The notes under the pieces are model-generated. The model had not been told where the DNA came from, did not search any database, and saw only the letters and a list, made by a program, of their open reading frames with translations. Made by a program: the position numbers and the translations under genes. Of a DNA stretch of 30,485 nucleotides, positions 20,246 through 27,812 are shown one piece after another; position 1 is the stretch's first letter; each line of letters begins with the position of its first letter. The stretch is from a virus. The stretch covers positions 1 to 30,485 of IMG/VR virus record IMGVR_UViG_3300035698_035352; one strand, given 5' to 3'.

Positions 20246-22359
20246 TGGGATGGTTCACGAAGAAGCTTACGGCGATGCGCCATACCGGGCGGTTGCCGTT
20301 CCTGATGGGCAGGCTGGCGCGCACCGGGTTCGACTATGCCAAGGAAGTCGGCGACGGTATCGACAGCTCGGTCGTCACGGCGCCGATCCAGTGGATACAG
20401 CGTGCGCTGCCCGAGGCCCGCCTATGCGTGGTCTGCGAAAACAAAGACGGCCGCGAGGAACGCGCAGGCCACGAGTTGGCGGCGCTTGTCGCCCGGCCGA
20501 ACGCTCATTACGGCGACAGCCACCTGTGGGCCGCGACGGTGTTCTCGTATTGCGTTGCCGGCAATGCGTACTGGATCAAGCTGCGGAACGGCGCGGGGCG
20601 GGTCACCGAGCTCTGGTATGCGCCGCACTGGACGGTCACACCGAAATGGCCCGATGACGGCTCGGCGTTCATAAGCCATTACGAATACCGGCCGGGCGGC
20701 GGATCCGAGCCGGTGCGCCTGGACCCCGCCGACGTGGTGCATTTCCGGCACGGCATGGATCCGCGCAACCCGCGGCTGGGCCTGTCGCCGATGCACGGGG
20801 CGATCCGCGAGATCTTCATGGACCTGGAAAGCTCGAACTTCGTTGCCTCGCTGCTGCGCAACATGGGCGTTCCGGGCGTGGTGATTTCGCCCGAAGGCGG
20901 TGTCAGGGCGGACCCGGCAGACGCGGAAGCCGTGAAGAAGTGGTTCTCGGAGGCCTTCGGTGGCGACCGCCGGGGTGAGCCCCTGATCATGGGCGCGGCA
21001 ACCAAGGTGCAGCAATACGGGTTCAGTCCGCAGCAGATGGATATTTCACCGGTCCGCAATCTGGCGGAAGAACGGGTCTGCGCGTCGCTCGGTATCCCGG
21101 CCGCGGTTGTCGGATTCGGCGCCGGCCTGGAGACCGCGAAAGTCGGCGCAACGATGAGCGAACTGCGCAAACTTGCCTGGACGAACGGCATCATACCGAT
21201 CCTTCGGGCCCTGGCCGACGAGCTGGAGCGGTCGTTGCTGCCCGATTTCGACCGCCGGCCGGGCGACAAGGTAGAATTCGATACAGCCGGGGTGCCGTCG
21301 CTGGCCGAAGACGACGACAAGCGCGCCGTGCGCTGGGACACGATGGTCCGGGGCGGGTGGGTGATGGTTTCGGAAGCGCGCGAGGCGAACGGCCTCGACA
21401 GCGATGACAGCCACCGGATTTACCTGCGGCCGTTCTCGTCGATCGAGGTGCCCGCTGGCGAGCCCGCGCCGGCGCGCCCAGGCACCGAGGAGGCCGCCCT
21501 GGACATGCGGGGGTCGATCGCCGGCAAAAGCGACTGGCGCGCCGAGCTGGTTGCCGCGGCCGGGAAACAATCGCGGCGTCGCCCGACAGCAGGACAGCGC
21601 GCCTATGTCGGGGCGCTTGAGCGGATGGAGCGGTCGCTGACGGCGGCGTTCGAGCCGAGGCTGACCGGGTTCTTCGCCGATCTCGGCAAGGCCGCGGTGG
21701 CATCGTTTGAAGCGATACCCGACGCCGAGGCCGTACTTGTGGCATCCGCGGACGGTGAGTCCAAGGATGCCCGCGACGAGTTGCTGGTCGGGCGGATCCT
21801 GGCCGGCATGGACGCGGAAACGCAAAAGCGGGCTTTCCGCCAGGTCTATGAAGCGCACTATCTCAACGTGGCGCAGGAAGTGGCCAAAGCCGGAGAGCTT
21901 GTCGGGCTCGCGGCCGACCTGCCGGATCCGGTGGCGCGTGCGATCGTCCAGGCGGGCGGGCGGAGATCGGGGCTGGTCGACCTGGACAGCCAGTCCAGGA
22001 AGGCGCTGTTCGCCGCGCTTGAGGAAGGCCGCGCCGCCGGCGAAGGCGCCGGGCAGCTCGCGAGCCGGATATCGGCGCATGTCGAGGCCGGACCCTGGCA
22101 ATCGTCGGAGACCAGGGCGCGCACAATCGCCCGGACCGAAACCAAGTTCGCGCAGAACACCAGCACCATCGAGCGCGCACGCCAGGCGGGCGCCGACCGG
22201 TTCATCGTTTTCGACGGACGGCTGGGCGAGGGCCGATCGGACCCGGAGCATATCGCGCGCGACGGCACGATCGTGACCGCAAACCAGGCCGCCCAGATGG
22301 CGGCGGACGAACATCCAAACGGGACGCTGAGCTTTAGTCCCCACTTCGAGGAGAACTGA
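20242..22359 (+). CDS. Portal protein fused to a Mu F-like minor head domain
   Basis: Start taken at ATGATG at 20242, overlapping the terminase stop; an upstream in-frame ATG at 20230 lies inside the terminase. The 705-aa product begins as an HK97-type portal: DLESSNFVASLLRNMGVPGVVISPEGG (about 195-221) and ERVCASLGIPAAVVGFGAGLETAKVGATMSELRKLAWTNGI (about 275-315). After residue 400 it becomes Gly/Ala-rich with GLVDLDSQSRKALFAALEEGRAAGEG and ARTIARTETKFAQNTSTIERARQAGADRFIVFDGRLGEG (about 630-668), the Mu F/SPP1 gp7 minor-head signature. In Mu these are separate genes (29 and 30). No stop or frameshift separates them here. Confidence 0.9.
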   Translation: MMGWFTKKLTAMRHTGRLPFLMGRLARTGFDYAKEVGDGIDSSVVTAPIQWIQRALPEARLCVVCENKDGREERAGHELAALVARPNAHYGDSHLWAATVFSYCVAGNAYWIKLRNGAGRVTELWYAPHWTVTPKWPDDGSAFISHYEYRPGGGSEPVRLDPADVVHFRHGMDPRNPRLGLSPMHGAIREIFMDLESSNFVASLLRNMGVPGVVISPEGGVRADPADAEAVKKWFSEAFGGDRRGEPLIMGAATKVQQYGFSPQQMDISPVRNLAEERVCASLGIPAAVVGFGAGLETAKVGATMSELRKLAWTNGIIPILRALADELERSLLPDFDRRPGDKVEFDTAGVPSLAEDDDKRAVRWDTMVRGGWVMVSEAREANGLDSDDSHRIYLRPFSSIEVPAGEPAPARPGTEEAALDMRGSIAGKSDWRAELVAAAGKQSRRRPTAGQRAYVGALERMERSLTAAFEPRLTGFFADLGKAAVASFEAIPDAEAVLVASADGESKDARDELLVGRILAGMDAETQKRAFRQVYEAHYLNVAQEVAKAGELVGLAADLPDPVARAIVQAGGRRSGLVDLDSQSRKALFAALEEGRAAGEGAGQLASRISAHVEAGPWQSSETRARTIARTETKFAQNTSTIERARQAGADRFIVFDGRLGEGRSDPEHIARDGTIVTANQAAQMAADEHPNGTLSFSPHFEEN

Positions 22360-22361
22360 AA

Positions 22362-23135
22362 ATGGACAAGAACCTGATTCTCAAAACCGGCGTTATCAAA
22401 GAACTCGGCGACGAGGGCACCGGCATTGCACGGATCGCGATCCTGTCGGCGATCGACAGTGACGGCGATACATACCTGGCCGGGGCGTTCGGAGAACAAC
22501 ACGTCAAGGTCCTGCCGGCGCACAATACAGGCTCGGTACCGCTGGGGCGTGCGCGGATTTATGAGCAGGGCGATGAAGCGCTCGCGGAATTCCAGCTCAA
22601 CCTCGACACCGAGGCGGGCCGCGAATGGCATGCCGCGCTGAAATTCGATTTCGAAAGCGGCAACCCGCTGCAGGAATGGAGCTACGGCTTCAGGATCGTG
22701 GACGCATCCAGCGACCGGCGCGACGGCGAGAACGTCCGCGTGCTCAAAAAGCTGAAAGTCCACGAGATCTCGCCGGTCGTCCTCGGCGCCGGCGTCGGCA
22801 CGGCAACGCTGTCGGTCAAACAAAGAGGCGGCGCGTTCGGCGATCAGATCGCCGCCGTGGCGGCCGAGCTTCAGGATGTCACTGTCCGCGCTCAGGAGAT
22901 CAAGGCGCTGCGCGCCGGGGACGGCCGGGACCTGTCGGCCGAGCGGCGCCGGCAGCTTGAGGAGCTTAAAGCGCAGTGTTCGGCAATCGGCGCGATCGGC
23001 GACGAGATCGGCGTGCTCCTGGATAACGTCGCCGCGGCGGCGGACGGCGAACAGGCCTCCGAACGGGATCTCGCCGATGCCCGGAAGCTGCACGGCGCAT
23101 TCGAATACACGCGATCGACCCTGCCCCGATCCTGA
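22362..23135 (+). CDS. HK97-family prohead maturation protease (S78)
   Basis: The 257-aa protein matches the U35/S78 prohead proteases: LPAHNTGSVPLGRARIYEQ (51-69, H54 as catalytic His), PLQEWSYGFRI (102-112, S107 as nucleophile) and LKVHEISPVVLGAG (131-144, E135 as the third residue). The C-terminal 100 residues are a charged coiled coil (AAVAAELQDVTVRAQEIKALRAG, then RRRQLEELKAQ) that may act as a scaffold, since no separate scaffold gene is seen. It cleaves the capsid N-terminal delta domain before expansion. It starts 3 bp after the portal stop. Confidence 0.9.
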   Translation: MDKNLILKTGVIKELGDEGTGIARIAILSAIDSDGDTYLAGAFGEQHVKVLPAHNTGSVPLGRARIYEQGDEALAEFQLNLDTEAGREWHAALKFDFESGNPLQEWSYGFRIVDASSDRRDGENVRVLKKLKVHEISPVVLGAGVGTATLSVKQRGGAFGDQIAAVAAELQDVTVRAQEIKALRAGDGRDLSAERRRQLEELKAQCSAIGAIGDEIGVLLDNVAAAADGEQASERDLADARKLHGAFEYTRSTLPRS

Positions 23136-23554
23136 ACGCCGGCGCACGCCGCCGTTCCATCCGCGCCGCATTTCCAGAGACGCGCCACAGCGCGCCGTGG
23201 CGCCTCAGCGGCTACAACCGCCGCCAATCCGGCGAGACGGCTACCCCATGCGCTCTTATTCGCTCTTAAACGCCTTTCAAGACCTGCCCTGAACCCCCGA
23301 TCGGCGGTCGCGATTGCGCGCGCCCGGCGGTGCGGGGTATGATCGGCGCCTTCCCCGACATCAGGTTTATCCGCCCGCACCCGCACCCGCACCCACCCGG
23401 ACCGGGCCGCGGGGCGCAACCGTTGCGCCCTTATCCCCGCGCCGCGCGGATCGCAATATGCCTCCCTACAGCGCCTCCGCCGGCGGGGGCGCCTCACCAG
23501 GCCACGCGCAGGCGTGTGGTGAAGCGCAAAACCCCATCGGACGGAGGAACCACC
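23136..23554 (+). promoter_or_regulatory. 419-bp leader before the capsid gene with two hairpins
   Basis: No gene is supported here: the capsid frame is open upstream to 23330 but this is Pro/Arg-rich and lacks a ribosome site. The region holds GCGCCAC...GTGGCGC (23182-23203, 7-bp stem, 8-nt loop), a threefold CCCGCA hexamer repeat (23374-23391), and the second copy of the boundary hairpin (23412-23430). It is the longest gap in the late region, and may hold a promoter or stability element for high-level capsid expression; no clear promoter boxes are seen. Confidence 0.45.
23412..23430 (+). terminator. Second copy of the boundary hairpin
   Basis: GGGCGCAA-CCG-TTGCGCCC. It has the same 8-bp stem as 16280-16298, with only the first loop base changed, again in a module gap and followed by a similar C-rich stretch (CTTATCCCCG here, CTCACATTCCCCG there). 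No U-run. Confidence 0.45.
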
Positions 23555-24856
23555 ATGTCCACGCTAAAGAAACGCCGCGACGAACTTGCGGCCAAACAGG
23601 CCAAGCTGCAGGAAGTCTTCGCAGAATCGAAGAACGACGACGGCGAATACGATTTTACCCGGGTCACATGCCTGGGCGATACCATCAAGGGCTCCCAGGC
23701 TGTCGCCGAGGAAGTCACCAAGAGGAACGCAGAACTGGACGATATCGCGAAGGAATGCGAGTCGCTGGAGGCGGCCGAGAAAGCCGCGGGCGATCAGGCC
23801 GCGCGCGAAAAGACGCTTGAAGGTTTCCGCCACGCGGACCCCGGCAAGTCGGGGGCGCCCGACCGCCGGGTCGTGAAAAGCCTGGGCGAAGAGGTTGCCG
23901 GCAGCGACCGCTACGCCGAATGGCTCAAGTCCGGCGCCGCCGGCGGGATGAATTTTTCGATCGCCGACATGCTGCCGTCCGATGCGCTGGCCAAGGGGAT
24001 GCGGGTCGCAACCCTCGGCGCGAAGGCGGATTTCGAAACGTCCGCCGGCTGGGCGCCGGAATCGGTGCGCATGCCCGGCTTCGTGGAAGCCGTGACGCGG
24101 CCGATCCAGTTGCTCGATATCATCCCGCTCGCCCAGACCGGGATGGATACCATCAAGTACATGGAAGAAACGACCCGCACCCATGCGGCGGCCGAGGCGG
24201 CGGAAGGCGCCGCGTTCGCCGAATCCGCGTTCGCGCTGACCGAGAAAAGCTCCCCGGTCGAAAAGATCACGGATTCGCTTCCCGTCACCGACGAACAGCT
24301 TGAAGACGTTGCCCAGGCGCAGAGCTACATAAACGCCCGGCTGACGTTCGGGCTGCGGCAGCGGCTGGATACCCAGGTGCTGATCGGTAACGGCACCACG
24401 CCCAATCTGCGCGGCATCAAGAATGTCGCGGGAATCCAGACCCAGGCCAAGGGCGCCGATCCGGTGCAGGACGCTTTCTACAAGGCAATGACCAAGATCC
24501 GGGTGACCGGCCGGGCCATGCCGACGCACCACGTCATCCACCCGACCGACTGGGAAGGCGTGCGCCTTTTGCGGACGGCGGACGGCATCTACATCTGGGG
24601 TAATCCGTCGGAATCCGGCCCCGAACGCATGTGGGGCCTGCCTGTCGTGCAATGCGACGTGGACGCGGCGGGCACCGGCTATGTCGGATCGTTCCTGCCG
24701 CCGTGGATATCGCTGTTCGAGAAGCGCGGCGTCGATATTCAGGTCGGATACACCGGCACTCAGTTCCTCTCGGGCAAGCGGACGGTGCGCGGCGACATGC
24801 GCATGGCCCACACGGTCTTCCGCCCGGCCGCGTTCTCGACCGTCACCGGTCTGTAG
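23555..24856 (+). CDS. HK97-fold major capsid protein
   Basis: ATG at 23555, chosen because GGAGG stands seven bases before it; the frame is open for another 75 codons upstream but without signals. The 433-aa product has the N-terminal helical delta domain (TLKKRRDELAAKQAKLQEVF, then AELDDIAKECESLEAAEKAAG, residues 2-90) that the protease removes. It then has the HK97 core: QLLDIIPLAQTGMDTIKYMEETT (about 186-208), TDEQLEDVAQAQSYINARLTFGLRQRLDTQVLIGNGT and AMPTHHVIHPTDWEGVRLL. The end YTGTQFLSGKRTVRGDMRMAHTVFRPAAF is typical of the C-terminal P-domain strand. Mu itself uses a different capsid gene arrangement. Confidence 0.95.
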   Translation: MSTLKKRRDELAAKQAKLQEVFAESKNDDGEYDFTRVTCLGDTIKGSQAVAEEVTKRNAELDDIAKECESLEAAEKAAGDQAAREKTLEGFRHADPGKSGAPDRRVVKSLGEEVAGSDRYAEWLKSGAAGGMNFSIADMLPSDALAKGMRVATLGAKADFETSAGWAPESVRMPGFVEAVTRPIQLLDIIPLAQTGMDTIKYMEETTRTHAAAEAAEGAAFAESAFALTEKSSPVEKITDSLPVTDEQLEDVAQAQSYINARLTFGLRQRLDTQVLIGNGTTPNLRGIKNVAGIQTQAKGADPVQDAFYKAMTKIRVTGRAMPTHHVIHPTDWEGVRLLRTADGIYIWGNPSESGPERMWGLPVVQCDVDAAGTGYVGSFLPPWISLFEKRGVDIQVGYTGTQFLSGKRTVRGDMRMAHTVFRPAAFSTVTGL

Positions 24857-24866
24857 CCACACTTCC

Positions 24867-24892
24867 CCGCGCCGGGGTTCGCCCCGGCGCGG
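24867..24892 (+). terminator. Strong hairpin with TTCG tetraloop after the capsid gene
   Basis: A perfect 11-bp stem, CCGCGCCGGGG (24867-24877) pairing with CCCCGGCGCGG (24882-24892), closed by the extra-stable TTCG loop. It lies 11 bp after the capsid stop and is followed by TCTTCCCG, a poor U-run. It may terminate in part or protect the 3' end of the capsid message. Confidence 0.7.
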
Positions 24893-24922
24893 TCTTCCCG
24901 CTCACCTGAAACGGAGCCACTC

Positions 24923-25384
24923 ATGTCGACCATCGAAACACCGAACCCCATCGCCGGGTCCGATCCACGCACCAAACGTCTCCGGGTCGTCGTCGCGTCC
25001 GCCGCGCTACTTGCGCTGAACGCAACACCGGCCGAACTGGTCCCGGCGCCGGGTGCCGACCTCGCGCTGATCTTCGACGGCGCCGTCATTCGCAAGCCCG
25101 CTGGTGCGGCCTATGCCGGCATCGCGGCCGGCGAGGATTTGTCGGTGAAGTACACGAACGCGGCCGGCCTGGAAGTCGGCCAGGCGGAAACCACCGGCTT
25201 TCTGGATCAGACGACCGACCAGGTCCGCTGGGTCGCGCGGCATGCGGCAGCGTCGGGCAATTCAGCCATCGTGCCGGTCGCGAATGCGGCGCTGGTCCTG
25301 CATCTGCTGGCCGGCGAAATCATCACCGGGGATTCGGATCTCGAACTTGAGGTCCATTACCGGGTTGTCCGCACCGTTCCCTAG
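24923..25384 (+). CDS. Probable capsid-associated structural protein
   Basis: The 153-aa product is Ala/Val/Leu-rich and strand-like (RLRVVVASAALLALNATPAELVPAPGADLALIF, then LSVKYTNAAGLEVGQAETTGFLDQT and LELEVHYRVVRTVP). No catalytic motif or signal peptide. A gene of this size directly after the capsid gene is commonly a decoration or head-fibre protein, but I do not recognise the family. GGAG precedes the ATG. The terminator-like hairpin separates it from the capsid gene, so its level may be set apart. Confidence 0.55.
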   Translation: MSTIETPNPIAGSDPRTKRLRVVVASAALLALNATPAELVPAPGADLALIFDGAVIRKPAGAAYAGIAAGEDLSVKYTNAAGLEVGQAETTGFLDQTTDQVRWVARHAAASGNSAIVPVANAALVLHLLAGEIITGDSDLELEVHYRVVRTVP

Positions 25385-25409
25385 ACCCCTGCACAGAAGA
25401 GGAAATCAC

Positions 25410-25874
25410 ATGCATGCGACGCAAAGACTTTACTGGAACGCGAAGAAGAACAAGCTGGTCGGCGAAGGCGATAAGGCCGCGGCGTTCCTGTATGCCGCGG
25501 TCGGCGACGAAATCCCGCAGGACGTGATCGAACGCTACCACCTGAAAGACGGCGGGCTGCCCGGCCGCAAGTCAGCGCCGACGCCCGACAACAAAGACAA
25601 TTCCGGCAGCGCCGACAACAAAGGCGGTGATGGTGGTGGCGGTAGTGACGGCGGCGGCGGCGGCGACAGGCCGCCTGCGAAGACCGCGCCGGCCAACCCT
25701 GCGGAACGCCGGGCCGCGATCGTGGGCGCGATCGGCACGCTGGATGCCGGCAACAAGGGTTTGTTCCTGAAAGACGGCCGCCCGAAATGCGAGATCCTGT
25801 CCGCACAGCTCGGCTGGGATCCGAGTGCCGCCGACCGCGACGACGCGGTCGAGGAGATGAAACAGAATACCTGA
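25410..25874 (+). CDS. Hypothetical structural protein with a Gly-rich linker
   Basis: The ATG at 25410 has AGAGGAA upstream; the frame is open further back only inside the preceding gene. The 154-aa product has a short N-terminal domain (TQRLYWNAKKNKLVGEGDKAAAFLYAAVGDEI), an Asp/Gly linker (about 60-80: GGDGGGGSDGGGGGD) and a C-terminal helix-strand unit (ERRAAIVGAIGTLDAGNKGLF, then DGRPKCEILSAQLGWDPSAADRDDAVEEM). The C-terminal part resembles small DNA- or protein-binding modules on phage head-completion proteins; exact function unknown. Confidence 0.6.
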   Translation: MHATQRLYWNAKKNKLVGEGDKAAAFLYAAVGDEIPQDVIERYHLKDGGLPGRKSAPTPDNKDNSGSADNKGGDGGGGSDGGGGGDRPPAKTAPANPAERRAAIVGAIGTLDAGNKGLFLKDGRPKCEILSAQLGWDPSAADRDDAVEEMKQNT

Positions 25875-25882
25875 GCGAGAGA

Positions 25883-25998
25883 GGCTGCCGGCCGAGGGGC
25901 GCGCACCCCAGGGCCGGCAGCCGGGCCCGCGCATAGCGTAAGCGGGAATCCGGCAGGCCACCGCATGTGACAGGACCGGGAGTGCGCAGCTCCCGGTC
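25883..25998 (+). promoter_or_regulatory. Two strong hairpins between head and connector genes
   Basis: The first has 11-bp arms, GGCTGCCGGCC (25883-25893) and GGCCGGCAGCC (25912-25922), with an inner GGGG/CCCC stem; the second has 9-bp arms GACCGGGAG (25974-25982) and CTCCCGGTC (25990-25998) with a 7-nt loop. Together they fill the 149-bp gap before the connector gene. Neither is followed by a U-run, so attenuation, processing or protection is as likely as termination. Confidence 0.6.
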
Positions 25999-26023
25999 CG
26001 CCGTGAAAGGATAACGACCAGAT

Positions 26024-26578
26024 ATGGCGCTGCTCGACCGCATCAAGGAACGCATCGAAACCGATCTGTCGGATACCGAGCTGCAGTCGATGATCGACGC
26101 GGTCACGGCCGAGATCGATTCCCGTTACGGCGCGGACGGGGCAACGGTCGAGACGATCGACGGCGACCGCCTGTACATCCTGGCAGGCAGGATCATCAAT
26201 ACAGCGGCGTCGGTAACGATCGTCGAGATCGAGCCGGCGCATACGGGCGCGGCCGCGAACCGCACAGCCCTGTCTTCGGACGATTACCGTGTGCGCGCCG
26301 GCGGCCGCATGGTTGAGCGGCTCAACGACGGGACCAACGGCCGCGGCCAGTGGGCGCCGACCGTCGAGATAATCTATACGCCGGTTTCCGATGCGCCTCA
26401 GCGCGAAGAGGTGACGATCAAGATCGTCAACCTGGACATCACGTATCGCGGTCTGGACAAGCAGGAAAGCGCCGGCGATTTTTCGCGATCCGGATCCGTT
26501 ACTCACGACGCCTATACGAACGAACGCAACGTCCTGCTCGACAGTCTCGCGCCCCGGCGCGGGCTGATGATGGCGTGA
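26024..26578 (+). CDS. Head-tail connector (gp6-like)
   Basis: The 184-aa product begins MALLDRIKERIETDLSDTELQSMIDAVTAEIDSRYG, a helical pattern of head-tail adaptor proteins that dock on the portal ring, followed by strand-rich sequence (VETIDGDRLYILAGRI, then SSDDYRVRAGGRMVERLNDG) and a charged C-terminal loop. It starts the tail-joining module after the hairpin gap, with AAAGGA before the ATG. The assignment rests on the sequence pattern and on its position before a closure protein. Confidence 0.75.
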   Translation: MALLDRIKERIETDLSDTELQSMIDAVTAEIDSRYGADGATVETIDGDRLYILAGRIINTAASVTIVEIEPAHTGAAANRTALSSDDYRVRAGGRMVERLNDGTNGRGQWAPTVEIIYTPVSDAPQREEVTIKIVNLDITYRGLDKQESAGDFSRSGSVTHDAYTNERNVLLDSLAPRRGLMMA

Positions 26579-26582
26579 TGCT

Positions 26583-26924
26583 ATGAGCCGGGCCCGAATG
26601 ACCATGCGCGCCGACATCGAGCGCAACACCGCGAGCGGCACCGACGCCTACGGCCACGCGGCCGCGCCGGTCTATACCAGCCTGGCGACCGTCCCGTGTT
26701 TCGTCTGGTCGAAAGTGCGCCGGCCGGTGACGGACGGCGACAAGGAAGCACAGGTCGAGGATCTGCGGGCGATGTTCCCGCTGACGGCCGACGTGGCCGA
26801 AACAGATGAGATCGCCGCCATCAAAGACCGCAAGGGCACGGTCATACTCACCGGCCGCTTCCGCATCGAATCCCTGCAGCGCGAGCACCGGCATCTGGGC
26901 GCCGGGCTGCTGAGGATCCAGTGA
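26583..26924 (+). CDS. Head-tail closure protein (gp16/Gp9-like)
   Basis: The 113-aa product resembles SPP1 gp16-type closure proteins: MTMRADIERNTASGTDAYGHAAAPVYTSLATVPCFVWSK (a strand, a central loop, then a strand), followed by DLRAMFPLTADVAETDEIAAIKDRKGTVILTGRFRIESLQREH. These plug the connector after packaging. It starts 4 bp after the connector stop with no strong ribosome site, so it probably relies on coupling, and overlaps the next gene's GTG by 4 bp. Confidence 0.75.
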   Translation: MSRARMTMRADIERNTASGTDAYGHAAAPVYTSLATVPCFVWSKVRRPVTDGDKEAQVEDLRAMFPLTADVAETDEIAAIKDRKGTVILTGRFRIESLQREHRHLGAGLLRIQ

Positions 26925-27349
26925 TGGTGCTGGAATGGGACGGGGACCAGGTCAAGGCGAAGATGCGGCGCGCCCAGGCGGAAGGCATTAATTCCACGAT
27001 GGCAGGGTCGGCTGTCCACGCGAAGCGGAACCATGCCTGGAGAAACCAGACCGGTACGCTTGAAGGCTCCCTCGATGTCGTCGAATTCGCGACGCCGGAT
27101 GGCAAGGGGCAGATTTCCGGCGTCTGGGGGTCGCGCGACGTGCGTTATGCCCGGATTCAGGAACTCGGCGGCACGATCCGCCCGGTCAATGCGAAAGCGC
27201 TTTTCATCCCGGATGCCGCAGGCGGTATCGCGGCCGTGGTCCAGGAAGTGACCATCCCGGCGCGGCCCTATCTGCGCCCCGCCGCGGATGCGGTTTACCC
27301 GACCCTCGCGAAACGCATTCGCCAGGCATTCGAAAGAGCGGGCACATGA
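26921..27349 (+). CDS. HK97 gp10-like tail-joining protein
   Basis: Start GTG at 26921 overlaps the previous stop (GTGATG), though the ATG at 26924 is an equally good choice. The 142-aa product shows the gp10 pattern: EGINSTMAGSAVHAKRNHAWRNQTGTLEGSL (about 22-52), GVWGSRDVRYARIQELGG (about 66-83) and IPARPYLRPAADAVYPTLAKRIRQAF (about 112-137). These proteins complete the tail tube end or connector. It overlaps the next gene by 4 bp. Confidence 0.8.
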   Translation: MMVLEWDGDQVKAKMRRAQAEGINSTMAGSAVHAKRNHAWRNQTGTLEGSLDVVEFATPDGKGQISGVWGSRDVRYARIQELGGTIRPVNAKALFIPDAAGGIAAVVQEVTIPARPYLRPAADAVYPTLAKRIRQAFERAGT

Positions 27350-27768
27350 GCACCGATCCCGTCGAAGCCCTGGTCGCCTTTCTGAAAGCCGATTCCGGTG
27401 TAGCCGCCCTCGTATCGACCCGCGTGTTCGGCGAGGAGTTGCCCAGGACGGAGGCGAAGTCGATGCCGCGGAACGCGATCGTCATCCAGGCGTCAGGCGG
27501 TGTCAGTCTCGCGGCAGGCAGTTATCTCGAACACGACACGCTGCGCGTCGACGTCATGTCCTACGCCGCAACGATTATCGCCGCGCAGGGCGTGCGGCGC
27601 GCGGCGCGGGACGCCTTGAAACCGCTGCGCCGGGAGGTCGTCGGCACGACGTTGATCCACTGGTGCGAGCCCGCGGGCGGATATACGTCCGGGCGCGATC
27701 GCGACGGCGACTGGCCGGTGGCCGGCGAGTCCTACCAGGTGTTTTTTGCAGAGCAAGCGACCTCTTAA
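27346..27768 (+). CDS. Tail terminator-like protein (DUF3168 type)
   Basis: The 140-aa product has an N-terminal helix (DPVEALVAFLKADSGVAALVSTRVFGEELP), a strand-rich centre (NAIVIQASGGVSLAAGS, DTLRVDVMSYA, then AQGVRRAARDALKPLRRE) and an Arg/Gly loop. This is the usual layout of tail-terminator proteins, which cap the tube before head joining. Placed between gp10-like and major tail genes as in HK97-like phages. Confidence 0.75.
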   Translation: MSTDPVEALVAFLKADSGVAALVSTRVFGEELPRTEAKSMPRNAIVIQASGGVSLAAGSYLEHDTLRVDVMSYAATIIAAQGVRRAARDALKPLRREVVGTTLIHWCEPAGGYTSGRDRDGDWPVAGESYQVFFAEQATS

Positions 27769-27789
27769 ACGGGGTCTGAGAGACCGTTT
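27767..27789 (+). promoter_or_regulatory. Imperfect hairpin upstream of the major tail gene
   Basis: AAAC-GG-GGTCT-GAG-AGACC-GTTT: nine pairs with a two-base bulge, starting at the last base of the tail-terminator stop codon region and lying 24 bp before the major tail gene's ATG. It may modulate translation of the most abundant tail protein. Confidence 0.4.
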
Positions 27790-27812
27790 AGACCAGAGAG
27801 AAAGGCTATCAA

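Noticed and set aside
21046-23171. Long leftward frames under the portal and protease genes
   Set aside because: Mirror frames of GC-rich coding sequence without motifs.
23564-24862. 432-codon leftward frame under the capsid gene
   Set aside because: Antisense to an unambiguous HK97 capsid gene and Arg/Gly/His-rich.
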